Shown: positions 17,610 to 27,463 of the stretch, in pieces
How positions within the stretch are numbered: the first letter of the stretch is position 1
Layout: each line of letters starts with the position of its first letter
Assembly: GCA_003134995.1 (NCBI GenBank)
Contig: PLDC01000024.1
Span: forward strand, 186,001-250,000
Direction: 5' to 3'
DNA: 64,000 nucleotides
Origin: Acidobacteriaceae bacterium
GTDB lineage: Bacteria; Acidobacteriota; Terriglobia; Terriglobales; Acidobacteriaceae
Notes under the pieces: model-generated
The model's input: only the letters and a program-made list of their open reading frames with translations
Told to the model about the DNA's origin: nothing
The model's database searches: none
Made by a program: the position numbers and the translations under genes

Positions 17610-19550
17610 ATGTGTGGAATCGCTGGTATCGTGAGCGCGGCGGCGGGCGACCGGATTGAAGCCAGTACAATCCACCGCATGTGCGAGTCCATCGTGCACC
17701 GTGGACCGGACGACGAAGGAATTTTCGTCAAAGACGGCACTGGGCTGGGAATGCGCCGCCTCAGCATCATCGATTTGGCGGGAGGCCACCAGCCCGTTTT
17801 CAACGAGGATCGATCCGTCTGGGTAGTCTTCAACGGCGAGATTTACAACTTTCCCGAACTGCGCGCAGATCTCGAAAAACGCGGCCACCGCTTCTACACC
17901 CACACCGATACAGAAGTCATTGTCCATCTATACGAAGATCTTGGCGCTGACTGTGTAAAAAAACTTCGCGGCATGTTTGCCTTTGCGTTGTACGACGAAC
18001 GCCGGGGCAAACTCTTGATAGCGCGTGATCGCCTGGGCATCAAGCCGTTGCACTATGCGTTCTCGAACGGCCGGTTGTTATTCGGTTCCGAGATTAAGGC
18101 CATTCTTGCGGTCGCGCCGGAACTGGCTAGCCTCAATCATCGGGCGCTTCTGCAATACATGTATTTCGGCTATGTTCCCGATCCCATCACATCCTTTTTG
18201 CCGATTCAGAAACTGCCGCCCGGACACTTGCTCGAGTTCTCTGTCGGCGAGGTTCAGGTTCGGCAGTATTGGGATTTGCCGGAGTACAGCACACACCAGC
18301 CCCGCAGCGAAGAAGAATGCCTGGAGGAATTAGAGTGGCGCTTGGCTGAAGCCGTTCGCATCCGGTTAATAGCGGATGTCCCCTTAGGCGCTTTGCTGAG
18401 CGGCGGAACTGATTCCTCGACTGTAGTCGCGTTGATGGCGCGGGCAAGTTCGAAGCCGGTGAAGACTTTCTCGATTGGCTTCAGTCACGACGATTTCAAC
18501 GAAGCTCAATATGCTCGCATGGTGGCCAAGCGCTTTGGCACCGACCATCACGAACTGGTGCTGGAACCGAACGTTGTGGAAACGGTGGAGACGCTGACCA
18601 GTTCACTCGAGGAACCGTTTGGCGATTCGTCGATGCTGCCGACTTATTATGTTTCCTGCATGGCTCGCAAGCACGTGACAGTGGCGCTTTCGGGCGATGG
18701 CGGAGACGAAATATTTGCGGGTTATGACCGCTATGGAATTCACATGCGGCGGCAAATCTTTGAGCGAATTCCGCAGTGGGCGTGGCGCATGTACCGCGAA
18801 CAGATTTATCCCGTTCTACCGAAGAACATGCGCGGAAGAAAATTTTCCTACAATGTTTCCTTGCCCTGGCGGGAGCGCTATGTCGATGGTATTTCGTTTA
18901 TCCCTGCATTCGAGCGGGACTTGCCAATTCTGTCTGACGAGTTTCGAGAATCTGTGCGGACGGGTGGTAATCCGGAAGATGTGATGTACCGCTATTTTGA
19001 GCAGGCACCGGCGAAAGATCCCGTCAGCCAGATGTTGTATGTGGATACGAAGACCTACATGGTGGCCGATATTCTGACAAAAGTGGACCGCATGAGTATG
19101 GCCACTTCGCTGGAGGTCCGGGTTCCAATTCTTGATCACCTGTTTTTGGAATGGGTGACTGGATTGCCGGCGGAGTGGAAGCTCCACGGCAAAGATCAGA
19201 AATACATTCTCCGTAAACTCGCAGAACGGGTGGGTGTGCCGCGCGAGGCGCTCTACCGGCCGAAACGAGGTTTTGCGTTGCCGCTGGTTCATTGGATGCG
19301 CAACGAATTAAAAGATCTGATCATGACGGCTCTTCTCGAGCCTCGTACGATACAGCGCGGATACTTCAATCGCGCGGGTGTTGAGCAGTTGTTGGATGAG
19401 CACTTTCGCGGGCGCCGCAACCACTCTCACAGTATCTGGCGGTTGCTCATGTTTGAGTTGTGGCATCGCAACTACCTCGAGAGAATTCCGAAGCTGGATG
19501 CAGGATCGGAACCGAGCTTCGTCGGCAGCGTCACTGGGAAGCTCGGATGA
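17610..19550 (+). CDS. asnB: asparagine synthase-like amidotransferase (exosortase-associated)
   Basis: A 646-residue AsnB-type enzyme. It begins MCGIAGI, so Cys2 is the glutaminase nucleophile. RGPDDEG and NGEIYN motifs follow in the class II glutamine amidotransferase domain (1-200). The C-terminal synthetase domain has LLSGGTDSS (PP-loop; most relatives have SGGVDSS) and LSGDGGDE. Its place inside the EPS operon matches exosortase A system-associated amidotransferase 1. In such loci the likely job is amidating a sugar acid rather than making asparagine, which is inferred from known uronate-amidating homologues. It starts 3 bases after the methyltransferase stop. Confidence 0.9.
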   Translation: MCGIAGIVSAAAGDRIEASTIHRMCESIVHRGPDDEGIFVKDGTGLGMRRLSIIDLAGGHQPVFNEDRSVWVVFNGEIYNFPELRADLEKRGHRFYTHTDTEVIVHLYEDLGADCVKKLRGMFAFALYDERRGKLLIARDRLGIKPLHYAFSNGRLLFGSEIKAILAVAPELASLNHRALLQYMYFGYVPDPITSFLPIQKLPPGHLLEFSVGEVQVRQYWDLPEYSTHQPRSEEECLEELEWRLAEAVRIRLIADVPLGALLSGGTDSSTVVALMARASSKPVKTFSIGFSHDDFNEAQYARMVAKRFGTDHHELVLEPNVVETVETLTSSLEEPFGDSSMLPTYYVSCMARKHVTVALSGDGGDEIFAGYDRYGIHMRRQIFERIPQWAWRMYREQIYPVLPKNMRGRKFSYNVSLPWRERYVDGISFIPAFERDLPILSDEFRESVRTGGNPEDVMYRYFEQAPAKDPVSQMLYVDTKTYMVADILTKVDRMSMATSLEVRVPILDHLFLEWVTGLPAEWKLHGKDQKYILRKLAERVGVPREALYRPKRGFALPLVHWMRNELKDLIMTALLEPRTIQRGYFNRAGVEQLLDEHFRGRRNHSHSIWRLLMFELWHRNYLERIPKLDAGSEPSFVGSVTGKLG

Positions 19551-21874
19551 GTTCGATTGCGAACCCGCAGTCCGGGTCTGAATCCAGTCAAGCTCTCGCC
19601 GCGCAAACTTCTCTTCCTTCGATCGATCCGTTGGGCCCTCTATTTTTGATGATCAACAGTCTGGAGGTGGGTGGGAGCGAGCGTCAGTTTGCCGAACTCG
19701 CGCGTTCCCTGCGGGCAGAGCATCTTCAAGTGCATCTCGGCTGCGTGCAAAAAAAGGGGGCATTCCTCGACGGCCTCGGCGAGTTGCATGAGTTCAGGCT
19801 CGGGTGGAGCCTTTACGGTTTGCATTCGATCGGCGCTCGCTGGCGGTTGATGCGTTGCTTGCGCAATCTTGGCATTACTGTCGCTCACGCTTTCGACTTT
19901 TACAGCAATCTGACTCTGATTCCGGCCGCACGCCTGGCTCGGATTCCGGTGGTGATTGGAAGTCATCGGCAGATCGGCGACCTGCTCACTCCGGCGAAAT
20001 TCCGCGCTCAACTGATGATGTTTCGCTGGTGCGATCGCGTCGCGTGCAATTCCCAAGCGGCTGCTGACCGGTTGTTGCAGGCAGGATTTCCGGAGCACAA
20101 AGTTGCGGTGATTGGAAACGCTTTGCCGCCGGAGGCTTTCGCTGAGACGCTTCCAGCGCTGGCCCGCGTGCCGGGAATTGTTAGGGTCGGGATGATCGCC
20201 CGCATGAATGCGTCCTATAAGAACCATCGCGAGTTTCTGCGCGCTGCCGCGCGATTGAGTCATAAACATTCCAATGTGGAATTTCTGCTGATAGGCGATG
20301 GCCCTCAGCGACCCGCCCTGGAGCGGGAAGCGAGTGAATTGGGTCTCGGAGCGCGAGTTAAGTTTCTAGGAGATCGCCGCGATATCGCCGCAGTGCTGGC
20401 CAGCATCGACGTATCGGTAGTGCCGTCCGCTTCAGAGAGTCTATCGAATGTGATGCTGGAGTCTATGGCCGCCGGAATTCCAGTGGTCGCCACCGGCGTT
20501 GGGGGGAACACTGACCTCGCCCGCGACGGCCGGGGAGTGCTGGTTGCGCCGAACGACGAAGAAGCGCTTGCAACAGGTATCGAGCGTGTTCTGGTTGATC
20601 AGGAATTGCGGGCCTCAATCTCTCGTAGGGCACGGGAGTTCGCGCAAGCGAACTTCAGCGTAGAGCGAATTCGTCACCAATATTGCTCACTGTATGCCGA
20701 GGCGCTATCGGACAAGCGCCAACGAAGCAATGGAAGTCATGCGGCTCGATCTGAAACTACAGCGAATTCTCGCGTTCGTGTTGCCTTTGTCGCCCCGAGC
20801 TTGCGCTATGTTGGCGGTCAAGCCGTGCAGGCTGACCTGTTAATGCGCAATTGGAAATATGATACGAATGTGGCAGCACGCTTCATTGCCGTCGACCCGC
20901 GCATGCCTCTCGGACTTGGGTGGGTCGAGCGCGTGCCGTTTCTGCGCACGCTTATTCGCGAACCGCTGTACCTTCTAACGCTCTGGCGAAACTTGAAGGA
21001 CGCAGATGTTGCGCACATCTTTTCCGCTTCCTACTCTTCGTTCCTGCTGGCTCCGCTTCCAGCCTGGTGGGTGGCGCGCCTGCGTGGCAAGCGCACACTG
21101 ATCAACTATCGCAGCGGAGAATGCCGCGATCATCTGAAAAAGTCCACCCTCGCACGCGAAGTGTTGAAGAAGACCGACCGGATCGTGGTCCCTTCCGGAT
21201 ATCTGGTTGATGTGTTGCGGGAGTTCGAATTGGAAGCGCAGATCGTTCCGAACATTGTGGATCTGTCGCAATTTCGCTATCGCTTGCGCAGCCCGTTGCG
21301 TCCGCATCTGGTCTGCACGCGTGGCTTTCATCCCTACTACGGAATCGACGTAGTAGTGCGGGCGTTCGCTGAGGTTCAGAAATCTTATGCGGAGGCGCAG
21401 CTTGATCTGGTGGGCGGCGGCAAGTTAGAAAATCAAATCCGTGACTTGGTGCGGCAAATGAATTTGTCTGGAGTTAATTTTCTGGGATTGGCTTCACGCC
21501 AGAATATCGGACAGTTTTATGATCGGGCGGACATTTTTGTGAATGCCTCGAACCTGGACAACATGCCGGTTTCGGTGCTGGAAGCGTTTGCATCGGGCAC
21601 TCCGGTGGTGACGACGGCTCCAGAAAGCATGCGTTATATCGTGGAGAACGGGCGCACCGGACTGCTCTCGGAGCCCGGCGATGCAGGAGCTTTGGCGCGG
21701 AATATTCTCGCCGTACTGAGCGATTCCGGTCTGGCCATGCGGTTGTCTCGGAACGCATTCGCCGAATCCGCCAAGTACAGCTGGGAGTCTATTCGCGACC
21801 AGTGGTTGAAGGTGTATCTCGATCTCGCCCCACGCCGCTCCAAGTCGGAAGAGCCAGCGGCTCGCGTAGTTTGA
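19547..21874 (+). CDS. double glycosyltransferase (two tandem GT4 domains)
   Basis: A 775-residue protein about twice the usual GT4 length. Domain 1 (about 30-385) runs from LFLMINSLEVGGSERQFAEL through VRVGMIARMN to the donor site SESLSNVMLESMAAGIPVVAT. A short Ser/Arg linker follows. Domain 2 (about 415-765) runs from VRVAFVAPSLRYVGGQAVQA through CTRGFHPYYGIDVVV to LDNMPVSVLEAFASGTPVVTT. Both halves keep the EX7E-like donor motif, so both may be active and could add two successive sugars. The ATG overlaps the amidotransferase TGA. It is the last gene of the operon. Confidence 0.9.
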   Translation: MSSIANPQSGSESSQALAAQTSLPSIDPLGPLFLMINSLEVGGSERQFAELARSLRAEHLQVHLGCVQKKGAFLDGLGELHEFRLGWSLYGLHSIGARWRLMRCLRNLGITVAHAFDFYSNLTLIPAARLARIPVVIGSHRQIGDLLTPAKFRAQLMMFRWCDRVACNSQAAADRLLQAGFPEHKVAVIGNALPPEAFAETLPALARVPGIVRVGMIARMNASYKNHREFLRAAARLSHKHSNVEFLLIGDGPQRPALEREASELGLGARVKFLGDRRDIAAVLASIDVSVVPSASESLSNVMLESMAAGIPVVATGVGGNTDLARDGRGVLVAPNDEEALATGIERVLVDQELRASISRRAREFAQANFSVERIRHQYCSLYAEALSDKRQRSNGSHAARSETTANSRVRVAFVAPSLRYVGGQAVQADLLMRNWKYDTNVAARFIAVDPRMPLGLGWVERVPFLRTLIREPLYLLTLWRNLKDADVAHIFSASYSSFLLAPLPAWWVARLRGKRTLINYRSGECRDHLKKSTLAREVLKKTDRIVVPSGYLVDVLREFELEAQIVPNIVDLSQFRYRLRSPLRPHLVCTRGFHPYYGIDVVVRAFAEVQKSYAEAQLDLVGGGKLENQIRDLVRQMNLSGVNFLGLASRQNIGQFYDRADIFVNASNLDNMPVSVLEAFASGTPVVTTAPESMRYIVENGRTGLLSEPGDAGALARNILAVLSDSGLAMRLSRNAFAESAKYSWESIRDQWLKVYLDLAPRRSKSEEPAARVV

Positions 21875-21911
21875 ATCATCCGCCGAAACCAGCGCCACTA
21901 GCCAATCTCGC

Positions 21912-23867
21912 TCACGCGATGGGAACTGATTTCGCTTCGGCGGACTGGCCAGCCCATTCGTGAGATTCGCCTTCGAGGCAGACCCGGTGCCATATCTCCA
22001 GATTGAGCAGCCGCCAGATGCGATCATAGTGGTCGCGATATCGGGCCCGATGTTCTCGAAAAAGCTTTTCGACCGCGGAGCGTTTGAAGAATCCGCGATT
22101 CATGCTGCGGGGCTCGAGCAGCAGATTCTCAATCTCATCCAGTTGGGGGCCAGCCAGCCAGCCGCTCCACGGTGTAGGAAATCCTAACTTCGGCCGGTAG
22201 ATGATCGAATGGGGGAGCAGGTCTTCCATCGCTTTCTTCAGTATGCGCTTGCCAGCGGTTCCGCGAATCTGGATGCTCGCTGGAACGCGCATGGCCCACT
22301 CCACCAGAACATGATCGAGGAATGGCACGCGGCTTTCGATCGACGCCGCCATGCTCATGTTGTCCTGCTTCATCAAGAGTTCGACCAGATAAGTCTTGAT
22401 ATCGGTGTAGAGCAGGCGCGGCAGAAGTTCTCCAGAAGATTGTTCCCAGTATCGCAAAACATTTTGGTAGGCGGAGCCGGCATCGACTTGCGGGCGGAAG
22501 TCATCGGCCAGCAGTTCGCTCTGATCTTTCTGGTTGAATGCGGAAAAGAAATTGTCGAAGTAAAAAGAAGTCCATGATTCGCCGTCGAGGCCGAGGAAGG
22601 TGTGCGAAAGTTTACGGCGGGCGGTAGCGTTGATCATGGGCGACGAAGCGATCGCATCGCGGAGCTGGCGCCGGATCGCGTTGGGAACAAGGCCCCTGTA
22701 AGCGCGATCGAAAGCCATATTTTTCAGAGTGAATGCGTAACGCGAGTATCCGGCAAGGGTTTCGTCGCTGCCTTCCCCAGTGAGAACGACTTTGACGCGC
22801 TCTCGTGCCAGTTGCGCGACGAAGAACAGAGCGACGCTGGAGGGCCACACGATCGGCTCATCCTCGTGCCAGATCAGCTTTGGCAGGGCACCAAAAAACT
22901 CCTGGCGGCTGACGAACACTTCGCGATGCACCGATTTGAGATGCTGAGCGACGGTTCGGGCGTACGGTAATTCGCTGTACGCGGATTCGGTATATCCAAC
23001 AGAGAATGTCTCGATCGGCTCCCGCCTGAGTTTGGTCATCAACGCGGCCACGGCGCTCGAATCGACGCCGCCGCTCAGGAACACTCCGAGGGGAACATCG
23101 CTCATCAGGTGACTGTTGACCGCGCCTTCGAGCAAGTTGCGGTAAGCCTCGACGTAATAGCTCTCATCGTGATGTGTTTCGTCGGCACTCAGCGGCAGGT
23201 CCCAGTACTGCTCAACGCGAAACTCGCCTTGCTTATTTATTTCGAGGCGGTGGCCGGGCATGAGTTTATGGATGCCGTTGTAAAAGGTTTCTTCTGCTGA
23301 AATGTATCCAAAGGCCAGGTACTCGGGAAGCGCATCGCGATTAAAGCTGGGGTGCATCTGCGGATAAGCGAGAATTACTTTGATCTCTGAGCCAAAAATA
23401 AAATTCTGAGAGGAGAGACGATAGTACAAAGGCTTAATGCCAAGGCGATCCCGAGCGATGAAAAGTGATTGTTTGTTTGTGTCCCAGATGGCGAAGGCGA
23501 ACATGCCTCGCAGGTGTTGAACGCAATCCTTGCCATATTCCTCGTAGAGATGAACAATGGTCTCGGTGTCACTTTGGGTTCGATAACGATGGCCGCGCTC
23601 GATCAAAGTCTCGCGTAGCGCACGGTGGTTATAGATTTCACCGTTGAAAACTATCCAGATCGAACCATCTTCGTTGCTGAGCGGCTGATGTCCGTTGGCG
23701 ACATCGACAATGCTAAGGCGGCGCATGCCGAGGCCGATATTGCCTTGGGTGAAAATGCCGTCGTCGTCGGGACCGCGATGGGCCATGACATCGCACATCC
23801 GTCGCAAGATGGCGGAGTCGACGTGAGCATCCTGGCCGAACTCGAATATTCCCGCAATGCCACACAT
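21912..23867 (-). CDS. asnB: asparagine synthase-like amidotransferase, second copy
   Basis: A 651-residue paralogue of the protein at 17610. It has MCGIAGI with Cys2, RGPDDDG, NGEIYNH, the canonical LSGGVDSSAV PP-loop and VLTGEGSDE. The C terminus resembles the first copy (FLDHVLVEWAMRVP, YRPKLGFPTPW). It converges on the EPS operon, 37 bases from the double GT4 stop, and lies 43 bases downstream of the heparinase-like gene in the same direction. Having two such enzymes in one polysaccharide locus suggests amidation of two different acidic sugars or separate use; true asparagine synthesis by one of them cannot be excluded. Confidence 0.9.
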   Translation of the reverse strand: MCGIAGIFEFGQDAHVDSAILRRMCDVMAHRGPDDDGIFTQGNIGLGMRRLSIVDVANGHQPLSNEDGSIWIVFNGEIYNHRALRETLIERGHRYRTQSDTETIVHLYEEYGKDCVQHLRGMFAFAIWDTNKQSLFIARDRLGIKPLYYRLSSQNFIFGSEIKVILAYPQMHPSFNRDALPEYLAFGYISAEETFYNGIHKLMPGHRLEINKQGEFRVEQYWDLPLSADETHHDESYYVEAYRNLLEGAVNSHLMSDVPLGVFLSGGVDSSAVAALMTKLRREPIETFSVGYTESAYSELPYARTVAQHLKSVHREVFVSRQEFFGALPKLIWHEDEPIVWPSSVALFFVAQLARERVKVVLTGEGSDETLAGYSRYAFTLKNMAFDRAYRGLVPNAIRRQLRDAIASSPMINATARRKLSHTFLGLDGESWTSFYFDNFFSAFNQKDQSELLADDFRPQVDAGSAYQNVLRYWEQSSGELLPRLLYTDIKTYLVELLMKQDNMSMAASIESRVPFLDHVLVEWAMRVPASIQIRGTAGKRILKKAMEDLLPHSIIYRPKLGFPTPWSGWLAGPQLDEIENLLLEPRSMNRGFFKRSAVEKLFREHRARYRDHYDRIWRLLNLEIWHRVCLEGESHEWAGQSAEAKSVPIA

Positions 23868-23910
23868 AATTTGTTTTGCTACTCACCCGGTTTAGAGCCG
23901 GAAAATCCTA

Positions 23911-26289
23911 TTAAGGCGCGGAATCAAGAAATTCAAGATTAGTGACCAGCGAAGTTTCGAGAGGATTGCCTTCGGAAGCCGAGGAGATCTTCAATTCAGC
24001 TCCATCAGCCCATTCAAAAGTTTCAGTGACTGACGCCTGCGAAACAAATCGCTTGCCGCGGTACTCCGCGAAACTGCCAGAAATCATAATAACGTGGACG
24101 AACCTGCCGCCTTCCAGTTTGCAGTAAAGCAATCTGGCATCGCTGGCCCACGGACCGCATGTCCAAGTATCATTTTCCTCGGCAAGAAATATAAATTCGG
24201 CACCATGAAGCGTCTGATAGCGATAGCCGCGAACTCCGCGGACGGGATGTTCGTCGATTGCAGCGAATGTTCCTATATCAGAGGAGCGTGTGATTGGCAG
24301 AATCAAGACTCCGCATTCCTCCGGCAGCGTGGCATTGATGCTGGCACGCGCCACAGGAGCGATCTGTTTTGACCCGTACGCGGGGGAGATGTAGCCTTCC
24401 GTGATTTCTGTTTTCCATGCGGATTTGCCGTCGACAACTAATGCCAGCCCGGAGAATTCGAGATTACCATTAGCGACTAGAGATTCGGCGATGAGTGTGC
24501 CCCGTTCCTCTCTGACGTGAAGGTCTGGTGCAAAGTGCCAGAAGGTTTCGAGAAGATGGCTGCGCTCACCTTCAGCCCTGTCGCGGAGAAACCATAGACC
24601 GCCTCTCACGTGAAACACCGATCGGCGGTGCATTACGGGGTCGGGCAGTCTGCGGTATCCGTCATGGCTGCCGGAAAAAAAATCAAAGGTCTTCCCATTC
24701 AGCCAGGTTTCCACTTTCACATTCGGAATGGAACTCCAAGCGAACGGCCCTTCAGGAACAGCCTGATCGAGGCCGTCGACGACAAGCGTATTGTGCGCAG
24801 AGGTGTCGCGGAACGAGTCGCGATCTTTATTATCGGAGATGTAGCAACAGGTTCCGGGATCAACCAGAAAACGGCGTCCGTTCAGGGAAAGGCGGATGCT
24901 CAACGCGTCGGCATGGCCGTGACCGGAGCGCGCCGTTCCTTGCGGGCCGGCGTCGATCATCAATTGTTGAGGGCAAGGCTCGCGATCATTGATGAGATAG
25001 AGGCCTCCCGACGTGAATGCTTTTGATGGCGCGGCGAGCTTGTGCTGCGGCTCACCGAGCACTTCGATCGCCTTGTCGCCGAATAACCAGATTGCTTCTT
25101 CCGTCAGAGTGGCGGCGGAGTAATTATCTCGACCGTAAAGAATTGCGCCTAGAGCTAAAGGATCGCTCATGTGCTCTACGTGATTCCGCCGCGGGTTGAA
25201 TGCCCTGCCGCCGTCGTCGTCTCCGAAACTTTCAAGTGGCCCGACTTCCGAAAGCGCCTGAATGACATCCAACATCTTCTTCGTTACGTTATCGAACTCT
25301 TCAGGTACCGCGATCTCATTCTTGTGGGCCAGGGTCCGCGCGTGCAAGAAGAAGTCAAGTGCGTAAACGTGATAGTAGAGAGCCTGCTCGAAATAAACAC
25401 CGTCGGGCCGGACTTGACGTTTCGATTCTTCGAGAACGATTCGCCAGCCGTTTTTTTGCCAGCGTTGCGCGGAAGGAATCTCGGGGCACAGCGTGCCGAT
25501 AAAGAAAAGTGCGACGGCCTCGCCGAGCAGATGAGTGTTGGGTGAGTAGTATGTCGACAAATACTGTTCGATGTATCGTCCATGTAACTGCAGAGCGAGA
25601 AGAAGGTCGGCATGGAAGGTCGCAGGGAGTTCTTCGCATCCAGTGAGCAGACTACGAAGCCAAAGCCAGGACAGGCTTCGGAACGCCACTTCGAGAGCAC
25701 TTGCCCAGTTGATGCCGAGCGGATACGGATTCGTCTTTTGCCACGATTGCCACTGCGTGGCAAGCTCATTGATATAGACTCGATTGCCGCTCAAGAGCCA
25801 CGCCTTGGCGAGCGCGACCAGATGTTGATGGCGGTTTAACTCCCAGATGATTTTGTGATCGCCGACTTCTTTAAAATCCAGAAAGTCGATTTTGAACCAT
25901 GGTTTCAGCGGACTCCGCTTTCCGTGAACCGGGTCAGCATGCCAGTCGACGTTTTGGCAATACTCGATGCTTTCGTATCCCAGCAGACGAAACTGGTGCC
26001 GGCAAATGCTGTCTGCTTCGCGGATGATGGCATCGGCCTCGGATGGAAGATGCGTCCGCAAGAGTGCAGCGCGATGCGCGGGTTTGTCCTTACTTTTATC
26101 GGCATCGCCGAAGAAAAATTTGCCTGTTCCGGCAGGCTGGGGACGAAGAAGCGGCCCTCGTGGTGTGAGGCCGGTTCGGTACAATGCTAAGTCGATGCGC
26201 TTTGAGGCTTCCTGGCCGACTCGCACGCGCACCTCTTCCCAGTTCATTCGGGTAAGGCGCGACAATTTTTCTTGCCATCTAGAAGCCAC
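23911..26289 (-). CDS. heparinase II/III family protein
   Basis: A 792-residue protein. It has an all-helical N-terminal toroid-like domain (about 60-380, with the WELNRHQHLVALAKAWLL block) and a C-terminal beta-sheet domain typical of heparinase II/III and alginate lyase-like enzymes (GHGHADALSIRLSLNGRRFLVDPGT, about 450-475). No signal peptide is seen, so it may act inside the cell or leave by another route. These proteins are common in exosortase/EPS clusters and may trim uronic-acid-containing glycan. The GTG at 26289 is kept because the N-terminal KLSRLTRMNWEEVRVRVGQE block is family-like; an ATG at 26247 is the alternative. Confidence 0.85.
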   Translation of the reverse strand: MASRWQEKLSRLTRMNWEEVRVRVGQEASKRIDLALYRTGLTPRGPLLRPQPAGTGKFFFGDADKSKDKPAHRAALLRTHLPSEADAIIREADSICRHQFRLLGYESIEYCQNVDWHADPVHGKRSPLKPWFKIDFLDFKEVGDHKIIWELNRHQHLVALAKAWLLSGNRVYINELATQWQSWQKTNPYPLGINWASALEVAFRSLSWLWLRSLLTGCEELPATFHADLLLALQLHGRYIEQYLSTYYSPNTHLLGEAVALFFIGTLCPEIPSAQRWQKNGWRIVLEESKRQVRPDGVYFEQALYYHVYALDFFLHARTLAHKNEIAVPEEFDNVTKKMLDVIQALSEVGPLESFGDDDGGRAFNPRRNHVEHMSDPLALGAILYGRDNYSAATLTEEAIWLFGDKAIEVLGEPQHKLAAPSKAFTSGGLYLINDREPCPQQLMIDAGPQGTARSGHGHADALSIRLSLNGRRFLVDPGTCCYISDNKDRDSFRDTSAHNTLVVDGLDQAVPEGPFAWSSIPNVKVETWLNGKTFDFFSGSHDGYRRLPDPVMHRRSVFHVRGGLWFLRDRAEGERSHLLETFWHFAPDLHVREERGTLIAESLVANGNLEFSGLALVVDGKSAWKTEITEGYISPAYGSKQIAPVARASINATLPEECGVLILPITRSSDIGTFAAIDEHPVRGVRGYRYQTLHGAEFIFLAEENDTWTCGPWASDARLLYCKLEGGRFVHVIMISGSFAEYRGKRFVSQASVTETFEWADGAELKISSASEGNPLETSLVTNLEFLDSAP

Positions 26290-26477
26290 AAATCCATGTT
26301 ACCGTGCCGGAGGAATCTGAAACATGAGTCGTTCTGGTTCCGAACCCTTGTCCGCCTGGCGATCCGGTATCTTCCATTGTAAGTCATTGAAAAGTAAGCT
26401 GTTATGTCGCGAATTGGTGAGTGACTTCGGTTTGAAGTTGAATTGCGCATCGCCGGTCGGCTCGTCTGGCGCGAAGC

Positions 26478-27248
26478 TCAAACAGAAGTTTTGCGGAAGA
26501 TCATCACAATCGTCGCGCCGAAACGGTTGAGCGGGCGCACCATGGTAGCGCGCATGAGAAGCATTTCGAAGAACGCCGCTGGCGCAAAGAAGCGGCTATA
26601 CGGTTGTGGTTGAGTAAGAAAGCGCACGGCCTCGGATTCCAGGTTCACAGACTTGCCGAGATTGCGGAGTGCAGATGCACTGTTCGCCTGGTAGTAGGTG
26701 GGATAAATGTCGTCCTCAGCGCGGCCGTCGTGCACAAGCTTCAAAATCAGGGATCGCGGCAGCAATTTCTTCGCGACGATATTGGCGAAAACCAGGTAGT
26801 TCCGCGTATTCGGAGTGTGCACCATAAGAGTGCCGCCAGGGGCCAACACCCGGGACATTTCGCGAAAGATTGTCAGCGGGGACTGTAGATGCTCGACCAC
26901 CATGTTGCAGGTGACGAGATCGAAGCTCGCGTCAGGGAAGGGAAGCGAAGCGAGCGATCCGCAAATGCGCCGGGAGATATTAAGATGCTTGCGCAAGTGA
27001 TCGAAGTCAAGATCGATGCCGACGACGATTTGAGCCCGGCGAACCAGTTCGTTTTCAAGGGGCTCAAGGTCCTCGCCCAGCAGGCGCCAGCCGCAACCCG
27101 AGTCTAGCCAGCGCACAGGCTGAGTCAGACGCTCCCGGACCATCTCACCCCAGATCTCCTGGTTCCAGCGAAGATGAGGCAAGATTCGGCGCTGTAACCG
27201 CACCGTAAGCTTGCGACCGATCCAATCGTCCCACGTAAGCTTCGCCAT
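26478..27248 (-). CDS. class I SAM-dependent methyltransferase
   Basis: A 256-residue methyltransferase. Motif I is degenerate but clear (VRWLDSGCGWRLLGEDL), followed by VVGIDLDFDHL, SLPFPDASFDLVTCNMVVEHL and VLAPGGTLMVHTPN. These match the methyltransf_11/25 families. It precedes the heparinase-like gene (gap 188 bases, no other gene there) and is divergent from algD. A sugar or lipid-linked glycan substrate is likely from context only. Confidence 0.85.
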   Translation of the reverse strand: MAKLTWDDWIGRKLTVRLQRRILPHLRWNQEIWGEMVRERLTQPVRWLDSGCGWRLLGEDLEPLENELVRRAQIVVGIDLDFDHLRKHLNISRRICGSLASLPFPDASFDLVTCNMVVEHLQSPLTIFREMSRVLAPGGTLMVHTPNTRNYLVFANIVAKKLLPRSLILKLVHDGRAEDDIYPTYYQANSASALRNLGKSVNLESEAVRFLTQPQPYSRFFAPAAFFEMLLMRATMVRPLNRFGATIVMIFRKTSV

Positions 27249-27316
27249 CGAGTCACACGGGGCATGCCGAGTGTATCGTCATAGTAGCGTAAATATCATC
27301 GAAGCAACTTTTGTTG

Positions 27317-27331
27317 CCGAGTGATGCTCGG
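27317..27331. repeat. short inverted repeat between methyltransferase and algD
   Basis: CCGAG-TGATG-CTCGG is a 5-bp perfect dyad. A related half (GCCGAGTGTATCG) lies about 50 bases upstream at 27268-27280. It sits in the divergent promoter region and could be a regulator site or chance. Confidence 0.3.
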
Positions 27332-27376
27332 TGTGACTTTGGTGTACGCGCCGCCCGTGCACGGCTATGCCTGTAT

Positions 27377-27385
27377 TGCTATAGT
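27377..27385 (+). promoter_or_regulatory. possible extended -10 promoter for algD
   Basis: TGC-TATAGT fits an extended -10 element, about 78 bases before the algD GTG. No good -35 is visible. The divergent spacer has no usable sigma54 motif. Confidence 0.35.
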
Positions 27386-27463
27386 GAAAGTTAGCCGGTC
27401 GCGGGCACTACTGCGTTCAAACTGCGGCGCGGTCCACGGTATTTGCATTGAGGAGCTTGGAGA

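Noticed and set aside
27345-27362. GG-N10-GC site before algD
   Set aside because: The -12 half reads CCGCC in place of TTGCA; not a credible RpoN promoter.
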